This document shows, piece after piece, positions 9,625 to 22,232 of a stretch of 64,000 nt of DNA (positions are counted from its first letter, which is position 1; each line of letters begins with the position of its first letter). The notes under the pieces were generated by a model. It was not told the DNA's origin. It did no database searches and saw only the letters and a list, made by a program, of their open reading frames with translations. Made by a program: the position numbers and the translations under genes. The stretch comes from an uncultured Spartobacteria bacterium (GTDB lineage: Bacteria > Verrucomicrobiota > Verrucomicrobiia > Chthoniobacterales > Chthoniobacteraceae). The stretch lies in the NCBI GenBank assembly GCA_903933715.1, contig CAIZLD010000010.1:1-64000 (forward strand). The letters run 5' to 3'.

Positions 9625-10758
9625 TTATGGACCTTTCTTAACCGCCTTGACGGCGGCCCCGGGCGAAAGCGCGATTTGTCCGGTGACGACGACGGTTTCG
9701 CCCGCCGCAAGCCCTTCGCTGATGACCACTTCTTCTTCCTGGCGCTGGCCCGGTTTGACGAGGCGCAATTCCACCGTGGAATCCGGCTTTACCACAAAAA
9801 CAAACGGGCCGGTCTGCCCGATTTGCAGCGCTTCGGCAGGGATGAGCACGGCGTTTTTCACGATGTCGAGCCGGAGCCGGACGTTGAGGAATTGACCCGG
9901 CCAGAAGAGCCGGTCGCGGTTGTCGAGGACCGCCCTGACGTGGACGGTCCCGGAGCTTTCCTGCACCCCGCTGTCCAAAAAGTCGAATTCCCCCTCTCGA
10001 CGCTGGCCGGGTCGGTTGGCAAGGCTGGCTTCCACCTTGAGCGTCCCTTTTTCCCGGTAATGCCGGACATCGGCGAGCGAACTTTCCGGGATCGTGAAAT
10101 CGACGTAAACCGGGTCTTGCCGCTGGATCAAGAGCAGTTGGGTGGTGTTGGCAATCACCAAATTGCCGATATCGACGAGCCGTTTGCTGGCGCGGCCGTC
10201 AATGGGGGAGCGGATTTCGCAAAAGTCGCGGTTGATTTGAGCGGCGTTGATCAACGCCTCGTCGGCGTGCAGCGCCGCCTGGGATGCCTGGGCTGTGCTG
10301 CGCAAGCTGTCGAACTCCTGCGGCGCGATGATTTTGGTTTTGCTGAGATCCTCATACCGCTTTACCTGCGCCTGGTCGTAGGCGGCTTTGGCCCGGTCTT
10401 GCTCCAGCGTGGCCTTCGCTTTTTCAAGGGCGGCCTGGTAGGGGCGGGGATCTATGGTGAAGAGCAGGTCTCCTTTGCGGACTTCGCCCCCGTCCTTGAA
10501 ATGAATATCGACGATCGCGCCGGTCACCTGCGGCTGGACCCGGACTTCCTCATAGGCCGTGGCGTTGCCGATCTCATCGAGATACACCGGGACATCGCGG
10601 GTCTGGGCTTGCGCCACGCTGACCGCCCGAACCGGTTTCTGCGGCGGTGGGGTCTGCTTTTTTCCACAGCCGCCGACCAAAATGAGGCCCAAGAGTCCCG
10701 CGCAAGCGACGCCAATTAGCCGTTTACAGGGGTGCCGAAATTTCATTTTCAATGGCAT
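9625..10758 (-). CDS. RND efflux membrane fusion protein
   Basis: Lipoprotein-like N-terminus (LLGLILVGGCGKK), VRVQPQVTGAIVDIHFKDGGEVRKGDLLFTIDPRPYQ, GRASKRLVDIGNLV. Confidence 0.92.
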   Translation of the reverse strand: MPLKMKFRHPCKRLIGVACAGLLGLILVGGCGKKQTPPPQKPVRAVSVAQAQTRDVPVYLDEIGNATAYEEVRVQPQVTGAIVDIHFKDGGEVRKGDLLFTIDPRPYQAALEKAKATLEQDRAKAAYDQAQVKRYEDLSKTKIIAPQEFDSLRSTAQASQAALHADEALINAAQINRDFCEIRSPIDGRASKRLVDIGNLVIANTTQLLLIQRQDPVYVDFTIPESSLADVRHYREKGTLKVEASLANRPGQRREGEFDFLDSGVQESSGTVHVRAVLDNRDRLFWPGQFLNVRLRLDIVKNAVLIPAEALQIGQTGPFVFVVKPDSTVELRLVKPGQRQEEEVVISEGLAAGETVVVTGQIALSPGAAVKAVKKGP

Positions 10759-11876
10759 TTATCCACCTTCTGGGTGGCGGGGGCGGCGATGAAATGGTTG
10801 AGCTCCCGGATGAAACGGGTGTTTTCCTCCATCGTGCCAACGGTGACGCGAATCCACTCGGGCAGCCCGTAGGAATCCATGTCGCGGATGATCACCCCGC
10901 GCTCCTGAAGCGCTTTGAATATCGCCTTGCCGTTGCCGACTTTGACCAAAACGAAATTTGCATGGCTGGGCACGTATTTGAGCCCGAGAGAGGCGAAGCA
11001 ACGCTGTAAATAGTCGCGCCCTTCCCGGTTGAGCTTGCGGGTGGCCTGCTGGTGGCCTTCGTCGAGCAGCCCGGCCAACGCCCCGGCCTGGGCCACGGCG
11101 CTGGTGTTGAACGGTTCGCGGGTTTTTTGAAGGATTGAGGCCAGCTCCGGGCAAGCCAATCCATAGCCGATCCGCAGCCCGGCCAACCCTTGAATTTTCG
11201 AGAACGTCCTGGCAACGACGATATTCTGGCGTCCTTGGCGGACGTATTTGATCGTGTCCGACGGTTCATCCAGGAACTCCTGGTATGCCTCGTCAAAGAG
11301 GATCACGACGTTCTCGGGCACCCGGGCCACGAACCGGTCGATCTCCGCCTGCGTGACGAGGGTGCCGGTCGGGTTATTCGGGTTGGTCACAAAGATTGCT
11401 TTGGTGCGCGGCGTGATGGCGGCGGCCATCGCTTCGAGATCGTGGGCGAAGTGGGGGTCCGGCACTTCAATTGCGCTTGAGCCGAAAAGCTGGGCCGCCA
11501 GCTTGTAAATCACGAAAGCGTGCCGCGAGACGACGATTTCGTCTCCGGGCTGGAGAAAGGCGTGACCGACAAATTCGATGATCTCGCTCGACCCGTTGCC
11601 GAGGACGACGTTTTCGCGGCTCAGGCCGAATTTCTTTGCGATCGCCTCGCGCAGGTAGTAGCCGCCGCCGTCGGGGTAAATATGCGCATGGTCGAGGGTG
11701 GCGCGCATCGCTTCGATTGCCTTCGGCGAAGGGCCGAGCGGGTTTTCATTGGAAGCGAGTTTGATGATTTCGCGCGGGTCGAGCCCGAGTTCCCGCGCGA
11801 CATCATCAATCGGTTTCCCCGGTTCGTAGGCAACGAGATCGCGCAGTTGTGAGTTGGCGTAGCTCCAGATCGACAT
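10749..11876 (-). CDS. hisC: Histidinol-phosphate aminotransferase
   Basis: KLASNENPLGPSPKAIEAM, NPNNPTGTLVT, DEAYQEFLDEP, RTFSKIQGLAGLRIGYG. Start trimmed to ATG at 11876. Confidence 0.92.
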   Translation of the reverse strand: MSIWSYANSQLRDLVAYEPGKPIDDVARELGLDPREIIKLASNENPLGPSPKAIEAMRATLDHAHIYPDGGGYYLREAIAKKFGLSRENVVLGNGSSEIIEFVGHAFLQPGDEIVVSRHAFVIYKLAAQLFGSSAIEVPDPHFAHDLEAMAAAITPRTKAIFVTNPNNPTGTLVTQAEIDRFVARVPENVVILFDEAYQEFLDEPSDTIKYVRQGRQNIVVARTFSKIQGLAGLRIGYGLACPELASILQKTREPFNTSAVAQAGALAGLLDEGHQQATRKLNREGRDYLQRCFASLGLKYVPSHANFVLVKVGNGKAIFKALQERGVIIRDMDSYGLPEWIRVTVGTMEENTRFIRELNHFIAAPATQKVDKCH

Positions 11877-12071
11877 AAGGCCTGTTATTCTAGTGCCGGG
11901 CCGAAGAACTTCAAGAGAGCAGGAGAATTTCTTGAAACAGCGTCGTTCGAGCCAAAATGCGGCGTGACAATCGGGGGCGTGTGTCATAGGTGTAGCGAAA
12001 GTTTTCCACCTGTTTGTTTCCCTTCATTATCGCGAAGCTAAATTCGTCTTAACCCCCTCGATTCTCCCATT

Positions 12072-13562
12072 ATGAAAAACTGGACCGTACAAAAACTCGT
12101 CATGATCGGCTTCCTGGTCGTGATTGCCCTTTCGGCCGCGCTTTGCACGTTTTGCGTCCTCCGATTTGATGCAATTCAGAAGATGACCGACGCCTTGCAC
12201 GATAATCAAATGCCGGGAACGTATCTCTCCGGGCAGATCGTTCAGCATCTCCGAGAGAGCGATTCGGCATTGCTCCAGTACATCCTGACCGAAAACGCCG
12301 ACACCAAAAACAGCATCATTGCCTCCCTTAGGGAGATTTCGAGGCAAAATGAAGGTTTCGTACAGGAACGGGAAAAATTAGTCGATTCCGACCAGGAGAA
12401 AAAAATGTTCGAGGCGGTCAAATCGAGCCGCAGCCAATATTTGGCCTCGCGTGAGGAAATCATCAATTTGATCCAAGCAGGGAAAAGCAAAGAGGCTTTT
12501 GTCGCCTACGAGAGCAAGGGAATCGCGGCCTTGAAGAAATTCGCCGATGCCAGCGACGAACTGGAGAACAATGACAAGGAACACGCTTATAAAAGCTTGA
12601 ATGAAATTGACGATCTCGTCAACAGCACCAACCACTTCGTTTTGGGTGCCAGCCTGATTACTCTGATTGTCTCCCTGGGCGTGGCATTCAAGGTGCTCCA
12701 GATGCTCGGGACCACGCTGAAAAGCCTCATGATGTCGCTGATCCAGGTCAACGGCAGCGCCACCGAGATGGCGGCCACGATCAAGGAACAGCAGGCGAGC
12801 GCCAATGAGGTCGCCTCGACTTCGGTCGAGATCGGCGCGACGGCCAAGGAGATTTCCGCCACCACCCAGGAACTCGGAAAAACGATGAGCGACGTGGCCC
12901 GGGTTTCCGAGCAAACCGCCGAACTGGCCGAGGGCGGACAGAACGGGTTGACCCGGCTGGAAGGGACGATGCGCCAGATCATGGGGGCGACCGCGAGCAT
13001 CTCGGCCAAGCTGGCGATCCTGAACGAAAAAACAGCGAACATCAATTCGATGGTCACGACGATCAACAAAGTCGCCGACCAGACGAACCTCCTCTCGCTC
13101 AACGCGGCCATCGAAGCCGAAAAAGCGGGCGAATATGGGCAGGGATTCGCGGTCGTGGCGACGGAAATCCGCCGTCTCGCCGATCAAACCGCCGTGGCTA
13201 CTTACGATATCGAGCAGATGGTCAAGGAAATGCAGTCGGCCGTCTCCGCAGGGGTGATGGGGATGGATAAATTCGCAGAGGAAGTCCGCCGTGGGAACGA
13301 GGAGGTTTGCGGGGTGACAACGCAGCTTGGCCAGATCATCGGTCAGGTGCAGGCGTTGACGCCGCGCTTTGAATCGGTCAACGAAGGGATGCAAATGCAG
13401 TCCACCGCAGCGGGACAGATCAGCGACGCGCTCACGCAACTTGGCGACACCGCCCAGCAATCCGCCCAGGCGTTGCGGCAAAACAGCGAAGCGATCGAAC
13501 AGCTAACCAAGGCGGCGCATGGGTTGCAGGTCGCCGCTGCTCAATTGAAGTCAGAAAAGTAA
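12072..13562 (+). CDS. Methyl-accepting chemotaxis protein (WspA-like)
   Basis: N-terminal TM and periplasmic region, then signalling hairpin core [52 protein letters not shown]. First gene of the Wsp-type operon. Confidence 0.93.
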   Translation: MKNWTVQKLVMIGFLVVIALSAALCTFCVLRFDAIQKMTDALHDNQMPGTYLSGQIVQHLRESDSALLQYILTENADTKNSIIASLREISRQNEGFVQEREKLVDSDQEKKMFEAVKSSRSQYLASREEIINLIQAGKSKEAFVAYESKGIAALKKFADASDELENNDKEHAYKSLNEIDDLVNSTNHFVLGASLITLIVSLGVAFKVLQMLGTTLKSLMMSLIQVNGSATEMAATIKEQQASANEVASTSVEIGATAKEISATTQELGKTMSDVARVSEQTAELAEGGQNGLTRLEGTMRQIMGATASISAKLAILNEKTANINSMVTTINKVADQTNLLSLNAAIEAEKAGEYGQGFAVVATEIRRLADQTAVATYDIEQMVKEMQSAVSAGVMGMDKFAEEVRRGNEEVCGVTTQLGQIIGQVQALTPRFESVNEGMQMQSTAAGQISDALTQLGDTAQQSAQALRQNSEAIEQLTKAAHGLQVAAAQLKSEK

Positions 13563-13590
13563 TTTTAAATAGAGAGGCCCGGTTGCCGCG

Positions 13591-14055
13591 ATGGTTTATT
13601 TACTCATCCAGATCGGTGCGGATCGTTACGCGCTTGAAGCCGCCGCGCTGGTCACGGTGCTGCCGCGGGTGCGCCTGAAGCGGATTCCTCAAGCGGCACA
13701 AGGAGTGGCCGGGGTTTTTAATTTTCATGGAGAGCCGGTTCCGGTTGTGGATTTGAGCGCCATGGCTTTGGGAGCCCCCTCCGAAGAGAGCCTCAGCACC
13801 CGGCTTGTGCTGGTCGGTTACCAGCGGCCCGGCGGCCCGGAGCGGCTGCTGGGTTTGCTTGCGGAAAAGGCCATTGATACCGCCCGTTACAACCCGGTGG
13901 ATTTTCAGGACTCCGGTGTCACCGCTCCGCAGGCTCCTTATCTGGGGCCGGTGATTCACGACGCGCACGGGATCGTGCAACTTCTGGAACTGGAGCGGCT
14001 CCTGACGCCGGAAGTTCGCGAGGCTTTGTGGCAGCAGGCCCGGGAAATGATATGA
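13591..14055 (+). CDS. CheW-like scaffold protein (WspB-like)
   Basis: YLLIQIGADRYALEAAALVTVLPRVRLKRIPQAAQGVAGVFNFHGEPVPVVDLSAMALG. Confidence 0.85.
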   Translation: MVYLLIQIGADRYALEAAALVTVLPRVRLKRIPQAAQGVAGVFNFHGEPVPVVDLSAMALGAPSEESLSTRLVLVGYQRPGGPERLLGLLAEKAIDTARYNPVDFQDSGVTAPQAPYLGPVIHDAHGIVQLLELERLLTPEVREALWQQAREMI

Positions 14056-15353
14056 CGGAGGCGCCTTCCATTCTCCAGGAGATCGAAGCCCGGCTCAACC
14101 GGGTGATCGGGCTGGATGTGCATTCCCTCGGCTCGTCCTTGATTGCGCTGGCCGTCCGCACCCGGATGAAAAAACGCGGAATCGTCCCATTGGCCGATTA
14201 CGCCGCGTTGCTGGGAGAGTCCGGGGCCGAATGGCAGGAACTGGTGGAGGAGATTGTCGTCCCCGAAACTTGGTTTTTTCGGGATCGCCAGCCGTTTCTG
14301 GCCCTGGCTGACTGGGCGCTCCAGGAATGGCTTCCGGCCAATCCCTACGACGCGCTGCGCATCTTGAGTTCCCCTTGTTCAACGGGGGAGGAACCGTATT
14401 CCATTGCGATGGCGTTGCTGGATGCCGGGCTTGCGCCGGAGCGTTTTTCGGTGGAAGCCATCGACATCAGCGACGTCGCGCTCAAGAAGGCTCGGCGCGG
14501 CGTTTATAATCGCAACTCGTTTCGCGGGCAGGTCCACGATTACCGGGACAAATATTTCACCAAAACGCCCGAGGGATGGAAAATTGACGAGTCGGTAAAA
14601 ACGCAGGTGCGGTTCCGGCAAATCAACGTTTTTGACCCCGGCTTTGCCCGCAAGGAAAGCCTCTTTGATGTCATCTTTTGCCGCAACATGATGATCTATT
14701 TCGACGACCCTTCCCGCTCCCGCCTCATGGAGCAGCTTGGCCAAATGTTGTCCCCGGAGGGGCGTCTTTTCCTGGGCCACGCGGAGGGGGGGATCGCCCG
14801 CGGCTTCGGGTTTGAGCCGTTGCCGCTCTCTTTGGCCTTTGCATTTCGCAAAACCAGGGTTTCGCCTGCCGAGCCGCAAGCGGCAAAGAGTCCGCGCAAG
14901 CCTTTCCCGGCAGTTCCGGCTAAACCGTTGCGCCCAATAAGGATTGCGCCCGCCGCCACGCCGCCCACGCCCCGCGCGAAAGCGAAGCCGCCCGGGAAGG
15001 AACCGGCGACGGTGGAGCTATCCCCGGTGACTTTGGACGCCTTTTTGGCGCAAGCCCGGCAACTTGCCGACACCGGGTGTTTGGATGCCGCCCGGGCGCA
15101 ATGCGAGGCCGCCTTGAAAACCCACGGCCCGTCGGCAAACGCCTATTGTTTGCTCGGGGTGCTCTGTGACGCGGCCGGGAAACCGGCGGAAGCGGAGGGG
15201 TTTTATCGCAAAACCGTTTATCTCGAACCCGACCACTACGAAGCCCTCTCCCACCTCGCGTTGCTTGCCGATCAAAACGGTAATTCCCAGGCCGCACGGC
15301 AATTGCAGCAGCGCGCCAAACGGTCGCAGTCGAAATCCGCTTACGCCTCATGA
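14052..15353 (+). CDS. CheR-type methyltransferase with C-terminal TPR (WspC-like)
   Basis: VVPETWFFRDRQPF, ILSSPCSTGEEPYSIAMALLDAG, FDVIFCRNMMIYFD; Pro-rich linker and TPR C-terminus. ATGA overlap with preceding CheW. Confidence 0.9.
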   Translation: MTEAPSILQEIEARLNRVIGLDVHSLGSSLIALAVRTRMKKRGIVPLADYAALLGESGAEWQELVEEIVVPETWFFRDRQPFLALADWALQEWLPANPYDALRILSSPCSTGEEPYSIAMALLDAGLAPERFSVEAIDISDVALKKARRGVYNRNSFRGQVHDYRDKYFTKTPEGWKIDESVKTQVRFRQINVFDPGFARKESLFDVIFCRNMMIYFDDPSRSRLMEQLGQMLSPEGRLFLGHAEGGIARGFGFEPLPLSLAFAFRKTRVSPAEPQAAKSPRKPFPAVPAKPLRPIRIAPAATPPTPRAKAKPPGKEPATVELSPVTLDAFLAQARQLADTGCLDAARAQCEAALKTHGPSANAYCLLGVLCDAAGKPAEAEGFYRKTVYLEPDHYEALSHLALLADQNGNSQAARQLQQRAKRSQSKSAYAS

Positions 15354-16033
15354 GTCAACCCGCCCTCAACACCTGCTGGAACCGCATCGGGAACTTTGGC
15401 GACAAATCGTGCCCCGAGCTCAAACAGCATATCCGCTGCCTTAATTGCGAGGTTTTCCACGCCGCCGCCGCCACTCTGCTTAACCGGGAGACGCCCGAAG
15501 GTTACCTTGAATCGTGGACCGAGCGCATCGCCCGGCCGACTCTGCCAAAACTGGCCGATACCCGCTCGGTGGTGATCTTCCGGATCGGAAGTGAATGGCT
15601 CGCCCTGCCGACTTCGGTTTTTGAGGAAGTCATTGAACTGCGCCCCGTTCACACCTTGCCCCACCGCAAAGATGCCCTGGTGCGCGGCCTGGTGATGGTG
15701 CGCGGCGAACTGCTCATCTGTATTTCGCTGCCTCATTTGCTTGGAGTCGAAGAGGACGGTTCCGCTGTTTCCCAACGGCAGCACGGCCAAACCGTCTATG
15801 AGCGGATGCTGGTCCTCTCGCGCAACGGGGAGCGGGTTGTTTTCTCGGTCCACGAAGTCCATGTGGGAGTGCGTTATCACCCCGACAATCTCAAGCCGGC
15901 CCCGTCCACCGTCGCCCAATCCGCCGTTCGCTACACCAGCGGCCTCCTGGATTGGGAAAACCGCCACGTCGGCGTGCTCGACGAAGAGCTGGTCTTTCAC
16001 ATCCTGAACCGTCAGCTCGCCAATCTTTCATGA
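15350..16033 (+). CDS. CheW-domain protein (WspD-like)
   Basis: Cys-containing N-terminus (CWNRIGNFGDKSCPELKQHIRCLNCEVFHAAAATLLNRE) then CheW fold (VVIFRIGSEWLALPTSVFEEVIELRPVHTLPHRKDALVRGLVMVRGELLICISL). Confidence 0.88.
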   Translation: MSQPALNTCWNRIGNFGDKSCPELKQHIRCLNCEVFHAAAATLLNRETPEGYLESWTERIARPTLPKLADTRSVVIFRIGSEWLALPTSVFEEVIELRPVHTLPHRKDALVRGLVMVRGELLICISLPHLLGVEEDGSAVSQRQHGQTVYERMLVLSRNGERVVFSVHEVHVGVRYHPDNLKPAPSTVAQSAVRYTSGLLDWENRHVGVLDEELVFHILNRQLANLS

Positions 16034-18276
16034 GCCAGAACAACTTCAGCGATCTTTCGCTCACGGACCTTTTCCACCAGGAGGCGGAAAACCAGAACGC
16101 CGTCCTCACCCAGGGATTGCTTGCCGTCGAGCGTGATCCGACTTCGTCCCAAACCCTCGAATCGCTGATGCGGGCCGCTCATTCGATCAAAGGGGCGGCG
16201 CGCATCGTCGGGCTTGATGCCGCCGTGCAAGTCGCCCACGAACTGGAGAATTGCTTTGTCGCGGCACAGAAAGGGGTCATTCTTCTCGACGCGGAAGCCG
16301 TGGACGCTTTGTTGCTCGGCGTCGATCTGCTAAACCGGATTGCGCAGACGCCCGAGAACCAAATCGGCATCTGGAAAGGTGAGAATGCTCCCGAGATCAA
16401 GCAAACGATGGCTTCCGTGCAGGCCATCACCGGCGGAAAAAAACCGGCAGTCGCGATTCCCGAGCCCGAAGCCCCGGCGGTGCCCGCCCCCGAGACTCCC
16501 GCAATCCCGGAGCCAGCGAAAACCGACGACCGCGTGTTGCGGGTCGCGGCGGCCAACTTGAACCGGCTGCTCGGGCTGGCGGGGGAGGCGTTGGTGGAAT
16601 CGCGCTGGCTTTCCCCTTTTGCGGAGTCGCTCCTGCGGCTCAAGCGCCAGGAAATCCGCTTGGGCGAGACGCTTGAAAACCTCAGGGAATCGCTTGCAGG
16701 CCAAACCTTGAGCGAATCGACCCGGGCTTACTTGAGCCTCGCCCAGCAGCAGGCCGCCTCCGCCGTGCTTGCCTTGGGGGACCGGCACGGGGAACTCGAA
16801 CTTTACACCCGCCGTTCCGCGAGCCTTTCCCAGCGGCTCTACCAGGAAGTGCTCGCCAGCCGGATGCGCCCTTTTTCCGACGGCCTCCAAGGGTTGGCCC
16901 GGATGGTGCGGGATCTCTCCCGTCAGCTCGGCAAAGAAGGGGAGCTCCAAATCGTGGGGGAATCAACCCAGGTGGACCGCGACGTGCTTGAACGCCTTGA
17001 AGCCCCGTTAAGCCATCTGTTGCGCAACGCCGTGGACCACGGCCTCGAATCTCCCGAAGAGCGCATTGCCGCCCAAAAGCCTCGTAAAGGGACGATCCGC
17101 CTGGAAGCCCGGCATGTCGCGGGGCTCCTGATGATTTCGATAGAGGATGATGGCCGGGGCATCTCGGTTGAGCGTTTGCGCGAGGCGGTCGTTGCGAGGA
17201 AATACACCACCGAGGAAGTCGCTCAGACGTTGAGCGAAGAGGAGCTTCTGGATTTTCTTTTCCTCCCCGGTTTTTCTCTGCGAGATGAAGTGACCGAGAT
17301 TTCGGGGCGCGGCGTCGGTCTCGACGTTGTGCAAAACATGGTCAAAGGGGTCGGCGGGAGCATTCGCCTCAACACCCAGCCCGGGTGCGGCATGCGTTTT
17401 ACCCTCCAGTTGCCGCTCACCCTTTCGGTCATGCGCTTTTTGCTCGTGGAAGTGGCGGGCGAACCTTACGCCCTCCCTCTGGCGCGGCTGGCCCGCACCT
17501 TGCAAGTGGCGCGCGGAGAAATCCAGACGCTGGAAGGGCGCGAGCACGTTCCATTTGAGGGACAGCGGGTGGGGGTCGTTTCTGCGGCTCAAATTTTTGG
17601 GAAAACGGCCGTTGCGTCAGGCCCGGAGCTATCGGTGGTGATCCTGGGGGAGCGGGCCAAGCGTTACGGAGTCGTCGTGGATCGCTTTTTGGGCGAACGG
17701 CAGTTGGTCGTTCAGCCGCTCGATCCCCGGCTCGGCAAAATCAAAGATATCAGCGCGGGGGCTCTTATGCCCGACGGTTCGCCGGTTTTGATTCTCAACG
17801 TGGACGACTTGATGCGCTCGGTGGAGCTGCTCGTCTCCGGCGGACGCCTTGACCGGGTGCAGACAGCGGAGGTCACGTTGGAAGGCCAGGCCCGCAAACG
17901 GGTGCTCGTGGTGGACGATTCCCTCACCGTCCGCGAACTGGAACGCAAGCTCATTGGCAATGCCGGGTACGAGGTGGAGGTCGCCATTGACGGCATGGAC
18001 GGCTGGAACGCGGTTCGCACCCAGCCGTTCGATCTCGTCGTGACCGATATCGACATGCCGCGCCTGGACGGGATTGAACTGGTCCGCCTGATTAAAAATG
18101 ATCTCCGGCTCAAAACGATCCCCGTGATGATCGTCTCCTACAAAGACCGGCCGGAGGATCGCAACCGGGGGCTGGAGGCGGGCGCAGATTATTACCTGAC
18201 CAAGGGGAGCTTCCATGATGAAACGTTGCTCAACAGTGTGGCCGATCTGATTGGAACCCCGTTTGCCACCGGCTAA
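16030..18276 (+). CDS. Hybrid CheA histidine kinase with C-terminal REC domain (WspE-like)
   Basis: HPt (AHSIKGAARIVGL), HATPase (HLLRNAVDHGLESPEER, SIEDDGRGIS), CheW-like domain, and REC (VLVVDDSLTVRELERKLI...LVVTDIDMPRLDG). Start trimmed to ATG 16030. Confidence 0.93.
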   Translation: MSQNNFSDLSLTDLFHQEAENQNAVLTQGLLAVERDPTSSQTLESLMRAAHSIKGAARIVGLDAAVQVAHELENCFVAAQKGVILLDAEAVDALLLGVDLLNRIAQTPENQIGIWKGENAPEIKQTMASVQAITGGKKPAVAIPEPEAPAVPAPETPAIPEPAKTDDRVLRVAAANLNRLLGLAGEALVESRWLSPFAESLLRLKRQEIRLGETLENLRESLAGQTLSESTRAYLSLAQQQAASAVLALGDRHGELELYTRRSASLSQRLYQEVLASRMRPFSDGLQGLARMVRDLSRQLGKEGELQIVGESTQVDRDVLERLEAPLSHLLRNAVDHGLESPEERIAAQKPRKGTIRLEARHVAGLLMISIEDDGRGISVERLREAVVARKYTTEEVAQTLSEEELLDFLFLPGFSLRDEVTEISGRGVGLDVVQNMVKGVGGSIRLNTQPGCGMRFTLQLPLTLSVMRFLLVEVAGEPYALPLARLARTLQVARGEIQTLEGREHVPFEGQRVGVVSAAQIFGKTAVASGPELSVVILGERAKRYGVVVDRFLGERQLVVQPLDPRLGKIKDISAGALMPDGSPVLILNVDDLMRSVELLVSGGRLDRVQTAEVTLEGQARKRVLVVDDSLTVRELERKLIGNAGYEVEVAIDGMDGWNAVRTQPFDLVVTDIDMPRLDGIELVRLIKNDLRLKTIPVMIVSYKDRPEDRNRGLEAGADYYLTKGSFHDETLLNSVADLIGTPFATG

Positions 18277-18348
18277 AATATATTAAAAACTACGTAACAA
18301 TGCGGTGAGCACGATGGCTAAATAGCTGTATTATCCGATTTAAACCTT

Positions 18349-19338
18349 ATGCGTATTGCAATTGTCAACGATGTGCCCACCGCGGCCGAAATATTGCAAC
18401 GCGCAGTCCTGCTGCATGGGCAGCATGAGGTTGCATGGATCGCCCAGGATGGGGCCGAAGCGGTCGAGAAATGTTTGAAAGACACCCCGGACCTGATCTT
18501 GATGGACCTGATCATGCCAAAGCTCAATGGCGTGCAGGCCACCCGGATCATCATGCGCGAGTGTCCGTGTGCCATTCTCGTGGTCACTTGCAGCGTCAAC
18601 GATAACGCCCAGATGGTTTTCGAAGCGATGGGGGCGGGGGCGCTGGATGCCGTGGATACCCCGGCCTTGGGGTCGGCGAACTTTGAATCGGTTGGCGCGC
18701 CGCTGCTGGTCAAAATCAATTCGATGAACCGGCTGCTCGGGATCAAGGCAGTGGAACGGGAGGAAACCCAAATCGTTCCCCCGCTGGTGGTGATCGGGGC
18801 GTCCGCAGGAGGGCCGTCTGCCCTCGCCGCGGTGTTGAGCCGTTTGCCCAAGAATTTTCCATCCCCCGTTGTCATCATCCAGCATGTGGACGAGCAGTTC
18901 GCCCCGGCTTTGGTCCATTGGCTCAAACAGCAATCGGTGCTTCCGCTCCGGGCGGCGTGCGATGGGGATGTGCCGACTCCCGGGGAGGTGTTGATGGCGG
19001 TCAAAGATGAGCATTTGGTCATGCTGGGGCGCCGGGTCGGGTATACGATTCATCCCAAAGACGCTTTTTACCGCCCTTCGGTGGACGTTTTTTTTGAGAG
19101 CTGTGCCCGGCGCTGGGCGGGGAATGTCATTGGCGTCCTTCTTACCGGCATGGGCCGGGACGGCGGCAAAGGGCTCAAGGCATTGCGCGATGCCGGGTTC
19201 CACACCATCGCCCAGGATAAAGCCAGTTGCGCGGTGTATGGGATGCCCAAAGCGGCGGTGGAATTGAAAGCCGCCGTCGAGGTTCTGCCGCTCGACTCCA
19301 TTGCCCCCAGATTGAGCAAACTTTGCCTTGGATTTTGA
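18349..19338 (+). CDS. CheB methylesterase/response regulator (WspF-like)
   Basis: MRIAIVNDVPTAAEILQRAV, LILMDLIMPKLNGVQAT, VVIGASAGGPSALAAVLSRLP, LLTGMGRDGGKGLKALRDAGFHTIAQD. Confidence 0.93.
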   Translation: MRIAIVNDVPTAAEILQRAVLLHGQHEVAWIAQDGAEAVEKCLKDTPDLILMDLIMPKLNGVQATRIIMRECPCAILVVTCSVNDNAQMVFEAMGAGALDAVDTPALGSANFESVGAPLLVKINSMNRLLGIKAVEREETQIVPPLVVIGASAGGPSALAAVLSRLPKNFPSPVVIIQHVDEQFAPALVHWLKQQSVLPLRAACDGDVPTPGEVLMAVKDEHLVMLGRRVGYTIHPKDAFYRPSVDVFFESCARRWAGNVIGVLLTGMGRDGGKGLKALRDAGFHTIAQDKASCAVYGMPKAAVELKAAVEVLPLDSIAPRLSKLCLGF

Positions 19339-19340
19339 TT

Positions 19341-20034
19341 ATGCGCCCTGAAAAAAAACATGAACTGCCGGATTCGTTTTTCTCTCTGGTCCTGCTGATC
19401 GACGACCAGGCGTTTGTGGGCGACACCATGGCGCGGGCGTTGGCAGGCCAGCCTGATATCGACCTGCATTTTTGCCCCAATCCCCTGAATGCCATCGAAA
19501 CGGCCAATGCGCTCAACCCGACGGTGATTCTCCTGGATCTCGTGATGCCGCAGCTTGATGGATTGGCGTTGCTCAGGGAATTCCGGAAAAACCCGGCGAC
19601 GGCCCAAGTCCCGATTGTGGTGCTCTCGGCCGAGGAGGAAGCGCAAACCAAGAGCGACGCCTTTGCCCAGGGGGCGAACGATTACCTGGTCAAAATCCCG
19701 GATATGGTGGAGCTGCGCGCCCGCATCCGTTACCACTCCTGGGCGCATCTCAACCGGCTCAAGCGCGAGGAGGCCTACCATGCGTTGCAGGAAAGCCAGC
19801 AAGCCCTGGCCCGCAAAAACACAGAGCTTTGCTTTATGAACGAAGAGTTCAAAAAAGCGCTCGCCGAGGTGAAGGAACTGCGGGGCTTGCTGCCGATTTG
19901 CTCCTGCTGTAAAAAGATCCGGGACGATCAAAATTACTGGCGTCAAATCGACAGCTACGTTTCAGAGCATACCGACGTGACCTTCACCCACAGCCTCTGC
20001 CCCGAATGTTATTCAAACGCGGTGAAAGAATGGA

Positions 20035-20057
<23 letters not shown>
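19341..20057 (+). CDS. Response regulator: WspR-type REC, coiled coil and C-terminal Cys4 module, no GGDEF
   Basis: REC with [17 protein letters not shown]...[17 protein letters not shown]...[12 protein letters not shown]-terminus [42 protein letters not shown]. Start trimmed to ATG 19341. Confidence 0.85.
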
Positions 20058-22149
<2,092 letters not shown>

Positions 22150-22232
22150 CTTCTCCATCCAGTATGAAATAGGGGAATGCTACGCCCTCAACAGCTTGCA
22201 TTTCCCGCACCCTTTCTTATCATTGGCAATCA

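Noticed and set aside
8887-10719. 610-aa plus-strand ORF opposite the RND pump and MFP
   Set aside because: Spans two genuine minus-strand genes; shadow ORF.
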